From Tetmemena sp. SeJ-2015 (lineage: Eukaryota > Ciliophora > Spirotrichea > Sporadotrichida > Oxytrichidae), in contig JAJKFJ010020950.1 in the NCBI GenBank assembly GCA_027382625.1, forward strand, positions 124,001-188,000: a stretch of DNA of 64,000 nt. Direction: 5' to 3'. Shown here one piece after another: positions 1 through 12,120 of this stretch. Below the pieces are notes generated by a model. It had not been told where the DNA came from and did not search any database. It saw nothing but the letters and a program-made list of their open reading frames with translations. Position 1 is the first letter of the stretch. Every line of letters starts with the position of its first letter. The translations under genes were made by a program, and so were the position numbers.

Positions 1-109
1 GAAGACAGTTTAAGTTTCTAATATTACATAGGATAATAGTACGGTTTCTTATCTAGTACTTTTAAGTGCTGAGATTTGAAATTGATTATTAATTCTATTC
101 CTAAAATTT

Positions 110-131
110 TACTTTACTTTACTTTACTTTA
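110..131. repeat. short (ACTTT)n tandem repeat
   Basis: Four to five direct copies of ACTTT sit in the AT-rich leader before the first gene. It is a simple repeat with no visible function. The rest of positions 1-188 is AT-rich and shows no convincing coding signal. Confidence 0.7.
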
Positions 132-188
132 AGTTTCTAATAAAGTCCTTTCCTTAACATTTATAATGCATTGTGAATGTGTGTGTGA

Positions 189-3100
189 CTCTTCTCAAAT
201 ACTTCAAAGAATCTTGGAAATTTAAAGCAATTGGTTATTGAAATATATGATATAGGAGTGGAGGCACTTACAGAGATAGAGGACTAAATAAAGTGCATGA
301 AGAGACTTGAACATCAAGTTAAATTGCTTGAATTAGAAAGTGACTACTTGACCAAGGCGCACACTGAACTCGACTCTCAACTCAACCAAGAAAAGAAATG
401 CGTCAACTGCAAATTTATTCAGGATAGGGAGATTTTACTGTATCTATATTTAGATTAACTCTATTTTCAAAGATTCTATAATCTGAAAGGAATGGAAACA
501 ACGAGAATTATGCGAATTTGACTACCAGCACCTGATTAAGTCAATCTGCAAAGATAAGGAGCTTAATAACCTACACTCATTAACTAAACTATCTTAATTC
601 CAAACTAAGGGCAAGAGATAAAGAATAGCAGCACATCATAGCAAGAGCAGTAGCATCCACTCAGTCTTTTTAAATCTCTTTCTGTTCCCTTACTTGGACT
701 CAACCAATTGCAACAAACGTCCTCTCAAACTAACTAAAATCCAAGTGAGCAAGCTTTAAAAGAAGATAAAGCTTCTGCTCCAAAATAGCAAAATGAAAGC
801 AAAGCACCTTCCAATTTAATCTATAGCATATTTATATAGCTCATTATTTTCCAATCCCTTAGCAGGTCTATTTGGAAGCTTGAAGGGCCTTGGACAGTAA
901 AAATAAGAATTGAAGTTATCAATTTCAAATACAGAATAACCCTCAAAGTAGAAAGATGATGGATAGGTAAAATCAGGATCAAATCTCCAATTTATAATTG
1001 ATATTAAAATTTAACATTTTAATAAATCTTGCAGGCCTTATTTTCATTAGGCGCTGGAGGGTAAAATGACTTTGTAATTTGCTGAGCGCTTGGGAAGGTT
1101 CAAATCTATAAAGTGAGCACCAGAAGATGTGGTCTTACAACCAAAAAACGCTGATGAAATAATTTCTTCTCCAATTCAACATAGTCAGTGAGATGGACAC
1201 TCGATTGACAAAGTATTCTCAGGCTCATCTTTCACGAAGGATCTTGCTTCGAAATAAGGCTAGTCAGCTCAACTTTGTACAATCAACTTCAATGCTGTCA
1301 CTGTGCTTTAGGAGTCATAAAAAAAAAAACAAGAGTAATTAAGAATAATAATAATTCAGCTTTTTGCAGAATGTGCTATAGACTTCTTTTCTTTCTTAAA
1401 TGAGAGATAAGATCATCCTTTTGACTTATTATGAATGAAGATGGCACCATTTACGAGTTTTCAATTGCAAGAGGAAGAATATTAATGTCTTTTAAAAAAA
1501 AAATGAGATCTTTATATGAAAGCTCCCCTGCACTGAAGCATGTGATGTCTCAATTTTTAATTTCTGAAGTTAATTTTGAAAAATAGCTTGAGTAGCTTTA
1601 TCCTCACTCAATCTAGGATAACGACTACAAATTATGCAAAACGCTTACAAGTTGCACTTCTTAGTCATTGAGAATGGATTAACCAATTTAAGTAATGTTG
1701 CACATCACAAATTTTTGACTTATTCAGTTTTCGAGTACTCAACTGGGAAAGAGCAAATCCTAAAATCCAAGATTATCAGCATTAGAAAAGATGAACTGCT
1801 TTTCTCAGGTGACAAGAGTAGTGAATTCCTCGTGATGCACAATAACTATGGAGAGATGGTGTTCTAGCGATTAGATGAACTCAGACAAATAGATTCAAGC
1901 TCTGGAGGTAGCTACAACATGGAATTTTATTACTTGCCCTGAAGATATCGTGTGAAGACATACTGCCTAAGTGTTAAGACGTCGCATCTTCTAATTCCCC
2001 GAAAAAGAAGCACTCTAAGGCTTTTGAATTCCCAAGGAAAGTGTAAAATGGAGAAGGCGCATAGAATAATACCTAAAACCAGAGTGGTACTCCATCCATA
2101 TCGAATAGCCCTTTCTTAGCCAATAATAAAGCTAGGGAGAGTGTGAAAAGCACTAATAAACCTTAAGGTAAAAGCTCTGCCTCCAATATCTCAGTCTGCA
2201 AAGGTCAAATACGCAGACATCGATTTCGACATAGGCATTTTGGTATTTTATAACGAGGAAGGAATGATTTAAGTCAACATATATCTATACTTATAAAGTA
2301 TATTAATAACGAATGCTTGCTATTATCAATATTTTCACCATGGCTAGAAAGTTTCTGGGATTAATTACTAAGAATATAAAGCATGAATATAAACTCTTCA
2401 AGGAAACGTAAACAGAGTGAAAATCATTGAGAAGGATAACCATGACAATAATTACTATCTCGTTAAGAAGTCCTCTTTTAAGAACTGTAAGCTGCTTTTC
2501 CTTCTCATTTATCTCCTTCTATAGACAGCTTGAATGATTATAAGAAGTTGATCTCTAAGAAGCGCTTCTTCTATGATGATAGATATCTCATCTGATCCAA
2601 ACTACTCTGTCATATTCATCTGTGAGAACGACATCATAGAGATCAGAAATGAGGCTAAAACAAATACTTGCACCTTCAAAAACAAGATAGCATTTAACGA
2701 ACGAGTGGTCGATGCTTTCTATCTTAAAAACAAGCTTCAGATGTATGCAATATGTCAGGGATGGCTCTGTAAGGGAGATAGAAACTGAGTCTTTTACGAT
2801 CAAGAGATTTTTAGCTTGTGTATCTATTGCTGGCAAGATATCTCTTGCTGCTTTTTGAATTAACCCATTGCTTATAAAGACTACTCTTATATGTGGACAT
2901 GATAGAGGAATGATCACCAGCGAGAACATTGACTAATCAGCTTCAAAGATAAACAGCCTGGAGAGGAAATTTTAGATCCATAACTTCCATCGCAAGTAAA
3001 TTGTCTCCATTTGCTAGCCAAGTCGCATGTCAAACTAATTTGCGTCACTTTGCAAGGAGAGAATAGTTTGCATCTGGTTGATAGATAATGAGAGGCCCCT

Positions 3101-6100
3101 AAAAGTTATGTACTTCGATAACAACCTAAATCATTTGCTCTGTTTCTCAGAGCATAACGTTTCCTCGGCTGTAGGAGGAGTCCTATAAAGCCTGCCTAAT
3201 ATAGACAGAGTGATGCTCACAGGTGAGAATCGCATCTTTGAAATTGACTCAAGGGGTGCTCCCTACTATCGCTCCTACAACGAGGATATCCAATACGAGT
3301 GGGAATGCTTCACCTTCGAGCTAAATAGGCAAGTTCAAAATCTCAAGAAAAATCTTCAAGATACAAAGCATTACGAGGCTGATAAGCGATTTGATTTCAA
3401 CAGAGTGAATGTGACCTCACTCATGTCCCTAAAGTTGGAAATTATGAGGAGGTTTCAAATTGAGAAAGATAATCAAGCAGACACTCTCACACAAGAGAGT
3501 TAGGAACTTACCAAGATAGCACCTGAGGAATAGCCATAGATATAAACTCCAGTAAAGTCAACATAGGTTCTAGTTAGCAAGGATTAGAACAGCTTTCATT
3601 TAACTTATTAGCTTCAATTTTTGCAAGCTTCTAATTAGCAAGGGAAGATTTCTTACCGATCCTAAACTCGTTCATGTCAAATACTTCTCTAGATACCCTT
3701 CCTCAAAGGCTTTTGGACATAGAGTACCACCATTTCTTAAAGCGTTCCTCTCTCCCTACTCTCACAGATTTAGAGAAGCAATACCTGCAAGAGTATTTGA
3801 ATATAGACTACCAGTACTTGAAAGTTTTGAGAAACCTAACCAGAGAGTAAATCATGAGCTCAGCTAAGATTTAAGTAGACAAAGATAAGGCTTTTCTATA
3901 AATAAAATCATCACATTATTAACTTAATGATCATTAAATGCAGAAGATTAAGGATTAGAATAAGCTGATATCTCAAGAGATCAATAAGCAAATCGATTTA
4001 GGTCTAAAAAGGAAAGAGGATGAGGAGATGATTCTGGCCAAAACTTAGGATTTAAAACACTTCAACAAGAAACGCAAAAACTACCCTGGAGTAATGATGG
4101 GGCTGATAAGCATGCCTCAATCCCAGAAGTCACTCATGAGCACTACCCTTGGCTAAGGTCTTAATTACGGCGTCCCACTCGGAGATATCATGTACAACTC
4201 TCTTTAGAAGAATAAACTAGCCCTGTATTAATGTCTTATTTGCCCATTTTATGGTAATCAATTTCTTAAGTTTAAGGCGATGGAAGCTTTGAGAAAGGCT
4301 AAGAACTCTCAGAATAAAAAGTTAAGCCAGGAAGAGTAGCTACAGTTAAGAATCGTGGGAAGAAGCCAAGAAAGTAGAGGAAGCAAGGATGACGACAGCC
4401 AAGAGGAAAGAGATAAGTTTGATGATTAAATTTAAGATGGTGGTGCTACTGATGCTGATGCCAGGACAGGTATCAATGAATCTCGCAGGAATTAGGTAGA
4501 GCCCGAAATAAACAAGATGCCTATGTAAAATAGGAAACTCTAGGGGACTTAGTCTTAGATTCCAACACGCTCCAAATTTGATATCAAGCTACCTCAGATC
4601 ACTATAAAGGATTACTAACGCGAACTAGTTAACTTAAGAGATCAAATGAGAAGCAGAGAGATGAATCTACTTTCAAATCAGAATAGCTTCTTCAACCAAG
4701 GGGAGTAAAAAGAGCCACCTACAAGGAAAAACTCAAGCGAAGCTATAGTTCAAAGCTTGCCTTTGAGCTGCGTGAGCGATTTAAAGAGACAAACATCTCC
4801 ATAAAACTAGCAGTAGCTATATATAGCAGCTGAGACAATCTTGTGAAGCAACCTCCTCAAACCTTCAGAAGAACAGATCACTTCTTGAATCCCGCTCCCT
4901 AAATTTAAAACGAGTTCTCTGATGTGATAGATAAGAAATAAGGAGTGGCGAAGTCTTTGAATATAAAGATAGACGGCTCTAAAACTGAGAGAGAGGTCCA
5001 ACCTCCTAGAAAGGAGAAGCTTGATAGCTCTCCTCCTAAGAATTTCCCGATGAGAGGTTTCAAGGGCTTGCATGATAAAAAGCTAAGCACCTTCAGCCTA
5101 AACCCAAATGCTGAAGGAACTGGAGAGTAAGCATTTTCAAAGGGAACTGAGACTTCAGTAACTGAGCATATGCAAAACAGCATGTCTAAAGTTTCAAACA
5201 TCATAACCATGCCCAGCAGCCATCTAATCATGCTAAATAACTAGGTCTCCTTAGAGAGCTAGAGTCAAATAGTTCAAGACTACTATACAGGCATGCGATC
5301 AAACAGGAATATTAAACCTATAGAATCAATCTTTTTATTAGCTTTATTTATATTTCTGGGAAACACAGATTCTTTTCAAATTAGAGACTACAGAATGAAT
5401 AATTTATCATTAAATCTAATCATTTTGACATAATTTATATTTTAATGAAGTACTGAAACCGCTTGTAACAGACTAATCTAATTAGCCTGTTCTGAGCACC
5501 TAGAATTCGCTCTATCAACTTGAAGTTCAGTAGATCCAAATACCTAAAATTAGATTCGGAGAAGGAAGCAACTTCAATACCTCCTAGGCTGTTGTGAGCA
5601 ACTTTGAATAGAATGTAGGATATATACACTTTCTTTTTAATAAGTATGGATTGTTTTATAATTAAATGTAGTCAGTCACAATGCAGATCAAGAGAATACT
5701 TTTAATGTCTATTTATTATCTTATTCAGACAGTCAGATTCATTCTTAGGAAGCCTCTATGCAGAACTTAAACTCCCTGAAGATTTTGAACAGCGCACGAG
5801 ATTAACTAACTCAGCAAAGACTGATAGACAGTGACCTGTTTCAAAAGCAGTACAAAAATAAATTAGACTTCATCAAATAGCACTAGAATAAGCAGCCAAA
5901 CTCTAAAGCAATACCGTAGTTACCACTGTCAAGCTAAAAAGGTGCACTCCTACCTTCTGCGTCTACTAAATAGTTCAAGATTGATAACCTCAATAACTAA
6001 ATGTCTCTAAAAGGAGTGGGTGCTTTAACTCAGAGGACTATTCCCTCTAAACTGGCATCTACAAAGGCCTAGTCCTAGATCACGATTGAGGGTCTACCTA

Positions 6101-8327
6101 TGACGCATCGAGCTTAGATTGAGAAGGACGAAACGAAACCAGTTAACAAGAGCAGCTAGGTTCAGATGGCTCTAATGAATAACAGCATCAGCATGACCGA
6201 GTCGGGCTCAAAGTACGATGGCGACCTTGAAACGCAAACCTAAAGAGATCATCTGCAGCTTAGTAAATTCAACTCACACCAAGGAATAATAGTAGATCCT
6301 ACTTTGCACAAATACAACACCACTTCAGGATAAGAGGCTAATAATTAGAATGATAAGTAGGGGGAGGGACAACTTGAGCCAAGAGAAGTAGAAGCACTAG
6401 GTTCTGCTTTTGGACAAGGAAATATGGGAAGGGGTAGTGCTCTCCTTGGTGTTGAAGATAGTCAAATAGTGGCGAGGTAGAATTTGCAATCCTATGATGG
6501 CAGAAACACCCAGCGATCTCATGACTCTGATCTCCAAAACTACCTTAATGATTTCAGCCCAAATCAACCTTAAAAGCTTCCCAATGATAAGAATTTTTAA
6601 GTATTTTAAGTAATCATTAAGAAGATGCTCCTATGAATTAATTTATAAGGGATCAGATCATGAGACAGATCAAGATCATAACCTGAGGGATAACTAGAAA
6701 ACTGCGAAGACAGGAGTTTCTCCAAACAAATCCCAAAAAGGGATAGTGACTTTTATTTTGAGCTTATTTTATTAATGTGGCTTCTAGGTCCCCTTTGAAA
6801 TACAATTAAACTTTGAAGCTCAACAAAGTCAACATAGGAGGAGGACTAGGAGGGTTTGTCTCTTCGGCTAACAAGCACAACTCCTCCAATGAAATAAATA
6901 ATTAAAGTTCTTCAGCCTTGACTAACGACCAATCAAAGACTATTAACATTGTAGACTAGAATAATATTGACAAAGTTGCCCTAAAGACAGAAAATAATTT
7001 GGACAAGGGTAGCTGAATTATTTATATTTTGCTTAATTTAAGCATATCAATGAATGATTATTTATTAAGGGTGAAGATCATGATAACGAGCATGGCGTTT
7101 ATCCTATAATAGACAACATAGCTTACATAGAGAGTTTCTTCAGCTTTAAGGTAGACCCTCATGACCTAATAAGCTACTTGGATGAGAAAGATGTAGACCC
7201 AAACTATGCAATCTATTTTATCTTATTTTTAAAGACACAGACACATTTCAAAGGAGGACTTGAAGAAAGTACTAGAGGCTTACTTATAGGTGCATGAGCA
7301 GCGGAGAGCACTTTCTTAGCAGAATGACTAGATTTAGAAGCAAGCGAGAGTCCAATAAATTAGAGAGGAGAACAGACTTCACAAGGAGCAGATGGAGCAA
7401 CTGCAACAAGCCAAACTCATGCAAGCAAAGCAACTAGCTGCTCAGAAAGATAAGTAGGTGCTTGAGGAGATATTCAAGAAGTACTCTCTTGACAATAAAT
7501 TGAATTTATTCATAAAATATAAATTTCATTACACTATAAATAAAGGTTCATAGAGTTCATGGAGGGGAAGCAATCGGCAAGTGTATCCCCAGAGGGCAGG
7601 TAGAATCAACTGCTCCAAGACAGTAAGGCACAAAAGCTAGCAGCTGAAAGGCAAAAGAAGCAGCAAGTTAAACAGGAAGCTAATAGAAAGAATTTAGAGC
7701 AGTATGAGATAGATTATATTTATGCTTACATTAAAGAACTATATAAGAGTATGTGAGGGAGTAGATAATTGAAAAATGGCTGATGAGGAAAGTGGGCAAA
7801 TGTGTTGAACTAATCGATCATGGTATGGATGTGAAAGAAGTTCTAAGCAAAGTCTGCCCCGAAGGAACTTTTGAGGAGTAAGCTCATTATTGAATGAAGG
7901 AAAAATAATCTTCTTTTAATTAGCTCGGGGGTCAGGTCAGATGTGGCGCAACAATAAAGTGAAAAAGATGAAGAACCCTCAACCTCAAAACAAGGGACAG
8001 TAGACTGCTGGAGGCATATTTGGAGAATTCTTGAACGACACTAGTGCTAATGTCCAGCAGTCCACTTTCTAGAGTGAAGCAACCTAGGATATGCAAGCTA
8101 AGTTTACAGGAGCCCCCTCTGGTCAATCAACCTTCATGAAGATAGAAGCAAGATAATATATTAGTAAGATAAAACCATTAAACATTACCCTATCTAACTT
8201 CTATTATAGCTGGATTAGAAAAGAAAAATACATAATGAAATAATAAAATAAGCCTAATCCTTAAAATAGAATAACTCCATCTCAGCATATAGCTAAATAT
8301 TTAAATTATAAACTCAATTTGATTTGA
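189..8327 (+). CDS. large beta-propeller/coiled-coil protein (interrupted by IESs and introns)
   Basis: Gene-length span read with TAA/TAG as Gln. The frame is open from 189, just after a TGA; the first clear ATG is at 297, and the true start may lie upstream in another segment. The 5' part encodes a coiled coil. About 1600-3500 has blocks of alternating hydrophobic strands such as YSVIFICENDIIEI and RVMLTGENRIFEID, resembling a WD/beta-propeller, though no clear WD dipeptides were seen. About 3760-4845 is an uninterrupted frame of roughly 360 codons, basic and coiled-coil. About 5690-6640 is Q/S-rich. About 7080-8150 is again coiled coil, ending near KVKKMKNPQPQNKGQ. IESs with pointers AAACC, AATGTAG, TTCATA, AGTATG and AGCTC each restore the frame, which is why I treat this as one gene rather than two. 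A ciliary or cytoskeletal role would be a guess; no family is assigned. Confidence 0.6.
5319..5460 (+). other. IES, pointer AAACC
   Basis: 142-bp AT-rich insert. AAACC occurs at 5314-5318 and 5456-5460. Joining the two copies turns ...RNI-KP into KPLVTDQSNQPV and keeps the frame open, while the unspliced sequence meets TGA. Confidence 0.8.
5619..5671 (+). other. IES, pointer AATGTAG
   Basis: 53-bp insert between exact 7-bp repeats at 5612-5618 and 5665-5671. Removal gives FEQNVVSHNADQEN and leads in frame into the long downstream frame that starts near 5755. Confidence 0.8.
7515..7552 (+). other. IES, pointer TTCATA
   Basis: 38-bp insert, almost pure A/T. TTCATA is at 7509-7514 and 7547-7552. 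Removal joins DNKLNL to FIEFMEGK in frame. Confidence 0.8.
7707..7753 (+). other. IES, pointer AGTATG
   Basis: 47-bp insert. AGTATG is at 7701-7706 and 7748-7753. Removal joins NLEQY to VREQIIEKWL; without removal the frame ends at TGA. Confidence 0.85.
7886..7926 (+). other. IES, pointer AGCTC
   Basis: 41-bp insert. AGCTC is at 7881-7885 and 7922-7926. Removal joins GTFEEQA to RGSGQMWRNN in frame. Confidence 0.8.
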
Positions 8328-8462
8328 TGTTGAGGTGGCTGATTGAAATAGATTTATAAGAAACCCTTATTACAAATTAATTTCACCTTAGATTGAAAGC
8401 AATAATCTTAAAAATCTTATTGAAATTGCGAAGTTAGTATTTCCCAAAAGAAGAAGAAGAAG

Positions 8463-11400
8463 ATGAAAGTAGTTTCACAACCCCCACTTCAATTTAATGG
8501 GCAGCAGTCAATGTAAATACTCCCCTTGAATTGTGAAAAATCAGTTTCAGAGACTCCAAGCACCGTCCAGTTTCAGGAAAATACGCGTTTCTAGGCTGAT
8601 AATGCAGTACACATGGTCTTTTAGAATAAAGTGAATGCTAAGAATGCTTTTGAATTTGACCTGGACTTTATCTAGGATTTGACAGCTTTAGTGAGAGATA
8701 AAAAGGAGCCCAAGGAATCTTCATGGCTGAGAGCGAGTGCATCTTTAGATGCGGGCACAAAGATATACGCCTTTAGAGTAGACCAGGTTCATCAAGACAC
8801 TTATAAAATTCTGGGAGGCCTCCACAGGCAAGAGCAGAATGCTAAAAACTTAGTCGATCTTACCGGCTAAGGTAAGGGTGATGCATCTGGAACTGGAAAC
8901 GAGCAGGATCTGTTCAACATGCTTAGCGGCCTTGCTGACTAAGATTAAAATGCAGCTTCCAAGAAAGCAGGTAAAGGGAAACCTCAAGTGGGTATGACTT
9001 TTACAGGAGGAGAAAGAACTCTTGAGAAGGATACTAAGAACTTAGATGTGACCCGTTTTGATATCGAGGCTGAGATCGATCCTTTATTCAGATAGCGTAC
9101 AGCTAGGTTTGATGAGGCGGGTGCTCGTAACCTCCTCATAAATATCACTAATATAGATAAGGGACTCAACATATAGTTAGACTCAGAGATAGCAGAAGCT
9201 AATAAGTTAAAGTACTACAAGCCCTTCAAACGCAAGCAAGATAAGACCATAGATGAGATTGAGCAGGAGTAGACGGAGCGCATGAAATTGAATAGATGGA
9301 ATTCAGAGTACTTACTCTTCTGCAAAAGTGTTTTCAGAGTTGAAAGCACAGATACACTCTGCAGCAATAGGATGTCTAGGGAACTTGATATGAAGCGCAA
9401 GGAGATTTATGAGTTTATGGGAGGAATAAGAGTCAAACAAAAGCGCAACAATCAATAGATGCAGGTTGAATAGCAGAATAGTGAACTGAGTATAATCCAC
9501 TCTGAAATGATGACAGAGATGGATGAGCTGGACAGATTCATTTAAGATGTTATAGAAAATGATGGGAAAAAGCCACAGATTGAATAGATGCCTCCTCCTA
9601 TCGTGAATCAAAACTTTTAACAGTTCAATTAGGAACCTAAGTAAAAGGCTCAACATCATTAAGGTGCTTTCTTGGCTGGGGACTTTGACTCCTAATCCAT
9701 GAGTCACTCAAGATATCTGGATCCTTTTCATTAGAATCCCTCAGAGACTATTAACCAAGGGCAGGATAATATGCATTACTAGCAAGAAGGCTTTCACCAA
9801 GCTTAGTAAGAAAACTTTTACCCCTAGGGCCAGCATGATGACTAAATGCAGATGGACTATAGATAAGACTCTCACGCTGGGTAAAGTGACTATGGAGACC
9901 AAAATAGTCATTTCGAGTACTAGAACGATCAAGATCAAATAGATGATGAGATTGAAAATGAGATGCAGCAAGAGTAACTTGAGGATTAGGCTGAGATGAA
10001 TCTCTTTGAAAAAGCCATGAATAACGAAGCCCCAGTTACCTCAGAAGAGCTTAGAAACTAGAATAGACGCATCTCAGAGGAGAAAAAAGATTAGACTAGG
10101 ATGAGTGATCTCCAGGATGCTTAGAAGATGCTAATGATGGATGGAAGATTCAAGCAAAATAATTAGCTAGGGTCTGGTAATCAGAAAGTGTTCGATGATA
10201 TGAAAAGAAGTTTACAAGTAGGGGATGGAGAAGGAAGTATCCTTGACACAGATTTGCTCAGAAAGGATAAATAGAAGAGAGAAATTAAGAAGCGAATGAT
10301 CGATGACGAAGTCTTGCAATCTTATGATAAGGTCCTACCAGTTGCTGCTCCAACTTAATATACTGAATCTCATTCTAATAGCAAACACGAGAAAAAGCAT
10401 ACCTCATCAGCTTCATAGCAGAAATAAAATGCCTAGGAAAAGACCTTACAGATTGAGAAATATCTTAAGGATACTAGAATCAAGGATATCAAACCTCAAC
10501 ATCTAATCAGATTTGAGGTCAAAGAGCTTCATAATATTGCTAATAGGAACTAGTAAAAGTTTAATCTGCAATACTATGAAACTCACCCTCTTAAAAGGCT
10601 CTCAAGGCTATTTTGCAGAACATCTTGGATGAGAATCGCTGAAATAGATCCTTCTAATATCGATCCCCACAGCATTTAAAATCTCAATCTTGGAAGAGGG
10701 TTGGAACACTCTGAGCATTAAAAGACCTAGACCACCTCTAACCATACGATGGATATGAAAAACTTCTACGAGCAGTATCTGGGAGTAGAGGGTGGACTCT
10801 CCTTATAAGATGAGCTTAATGATCCTAATCCCATGCTCTCACTTCTTAACCCAGAGGACGGAGGGAGTCACATCAGTATGCAAAGTGGCTTTAGTTACAG
10901 AAAAGAAGGTAATGAGATGTCTAGCTATTCAAGCTACGGGGGTGGAGGAGGACTGTCGGTTGGAGATGGTGGCTCTCATTTATCTTTCATTCAAGAGAAT
11001 ACCAGCAGAGTGCTAACTAATTAAAATGATGAGGCCAAGGAGTGTGGGAACATCGCTAATATCACTGATCTACTAAGTGAAATCACACCACATAGGAAGC
11101 ATTAGAATTTGCAGCTTCTGATTCAGGATTTCTCAATTTGCTAAATTGGAGGTAGCAACTAGGAAAAGATAGTCAATCCAGTACAGCCAGATGCTGAAAA
11201 TGAGTAGCCATAAAAGAAGAGACTGAAACTCTTTCAAAGTTTCTTCGATAAGTAGGATGACTAAGATCAAAATCAGCTTGAAACTGATTAGCAAATTCTC
11301 AACAGGATTCTGCAGGCTAAAAAGTTTGATATCAAGCTCCTAAAGGATGAGATATGGAAGGTGCTAGAAAATGAGATACCAGTTCTTGATCACAGGTCCC

Positions 11401-11939
11401 AACGAAAAATAGTTAAAAAGCAGTTGGGTGCAAACACAGTGGATGAGCTAGTAGCCTAAGATCCAGATAATGACCTTAGCTTTATGGATTTAATTCAAGG
11501 ACTCCCTCTTAATCTGGAGAATGAGGAGATCATCTCAAGTCTTTCCGTTCATACTACATTTGTGTGCATCCTCCATCTAGCTAATGAACACAAACTGCTC
11601 TTGAAATAGTCTGTAAAAGACCTTAATAAAGGACCCAATTAGCAAGCCAATCCTTTAGTAATCAGAGCCTAAAATGAAAAGGCGATGAGTAATATGTTCG
11701 TTGATTTAGGGTAGGAATCTTTCTTTTCTGGGACCTCCAACTCAATCATAAGCCATTACCCTCCTCCAACTCCAAATGCTTTTGTCTTAGGGGATCAGAG
11801 TAAATCTAAAACTGCTCCACTTGCTCTGCAGTTAGTTGGTTTATAATAAAATCCAAACAATCTAGTACCCCCTAATGTTTTACAGCTAGGAGATCTTTTT
11901 GAAGATTTCAATCTCTACATGGAAAAAGCTCAGTACTGA
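8463..11939 (+). CDS. ncaph: condensin complex kleisin subunit CAP-H (Barren)
   Basis: A single frame of 1158 codons, TGA at 11937-11939, with no intron or IES and about 60 in-frame TAA/TAG codons read as Gln. CAP-H is the kleisin that bridges the SMC2/SMC4 heads in condensin and holds the HEAT subunits, and is needed for chromosome compaction and segregation. Recognised by the N-terminal block NAKNAFEFDLDF (about residue 57), LDAGTKIYAFRVDQVHQDTY followed by KILGGL (about 90-118), FDIEAEIDPLF and FDEAGARNLL (about 197-225), and the C-terminal SMC-binding helix block FVCILHLANEHKLLL (about 1030). The family is usually 700-800 residues; the extra length is acidic, Q-rich linker. The start at 8463 is the first ATG after an in-frame TGA and follows a lysine-codon run; a short extra N-terminal segment elsewhere cannot be excluded. 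Confidence 0.88.
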
Positions 11940-12120
11940 GAATCTTCTTAGTCAAAACTTATCGAAAAAGACTTGTAAATTTTTAGATAAAACAGAGTTT
12001 TAACCTTAATTCGCTAAAAAACTTATTTATTTTTCTAATCGCATTTCAAAATTTACATTATGTTCAATGAATCATTTATTAAGAAATCTTTAAATGAAAT
12101 CGTAATTCATTCCTTATAGA

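Noticed and set aside
5685..5760. ATGCAG repeat as an IES pointer in the first gene
   Set aside because: Removing the insert at the nearby AATGTAG pointer already opens the frame through this region, so the second repeat is not needed.
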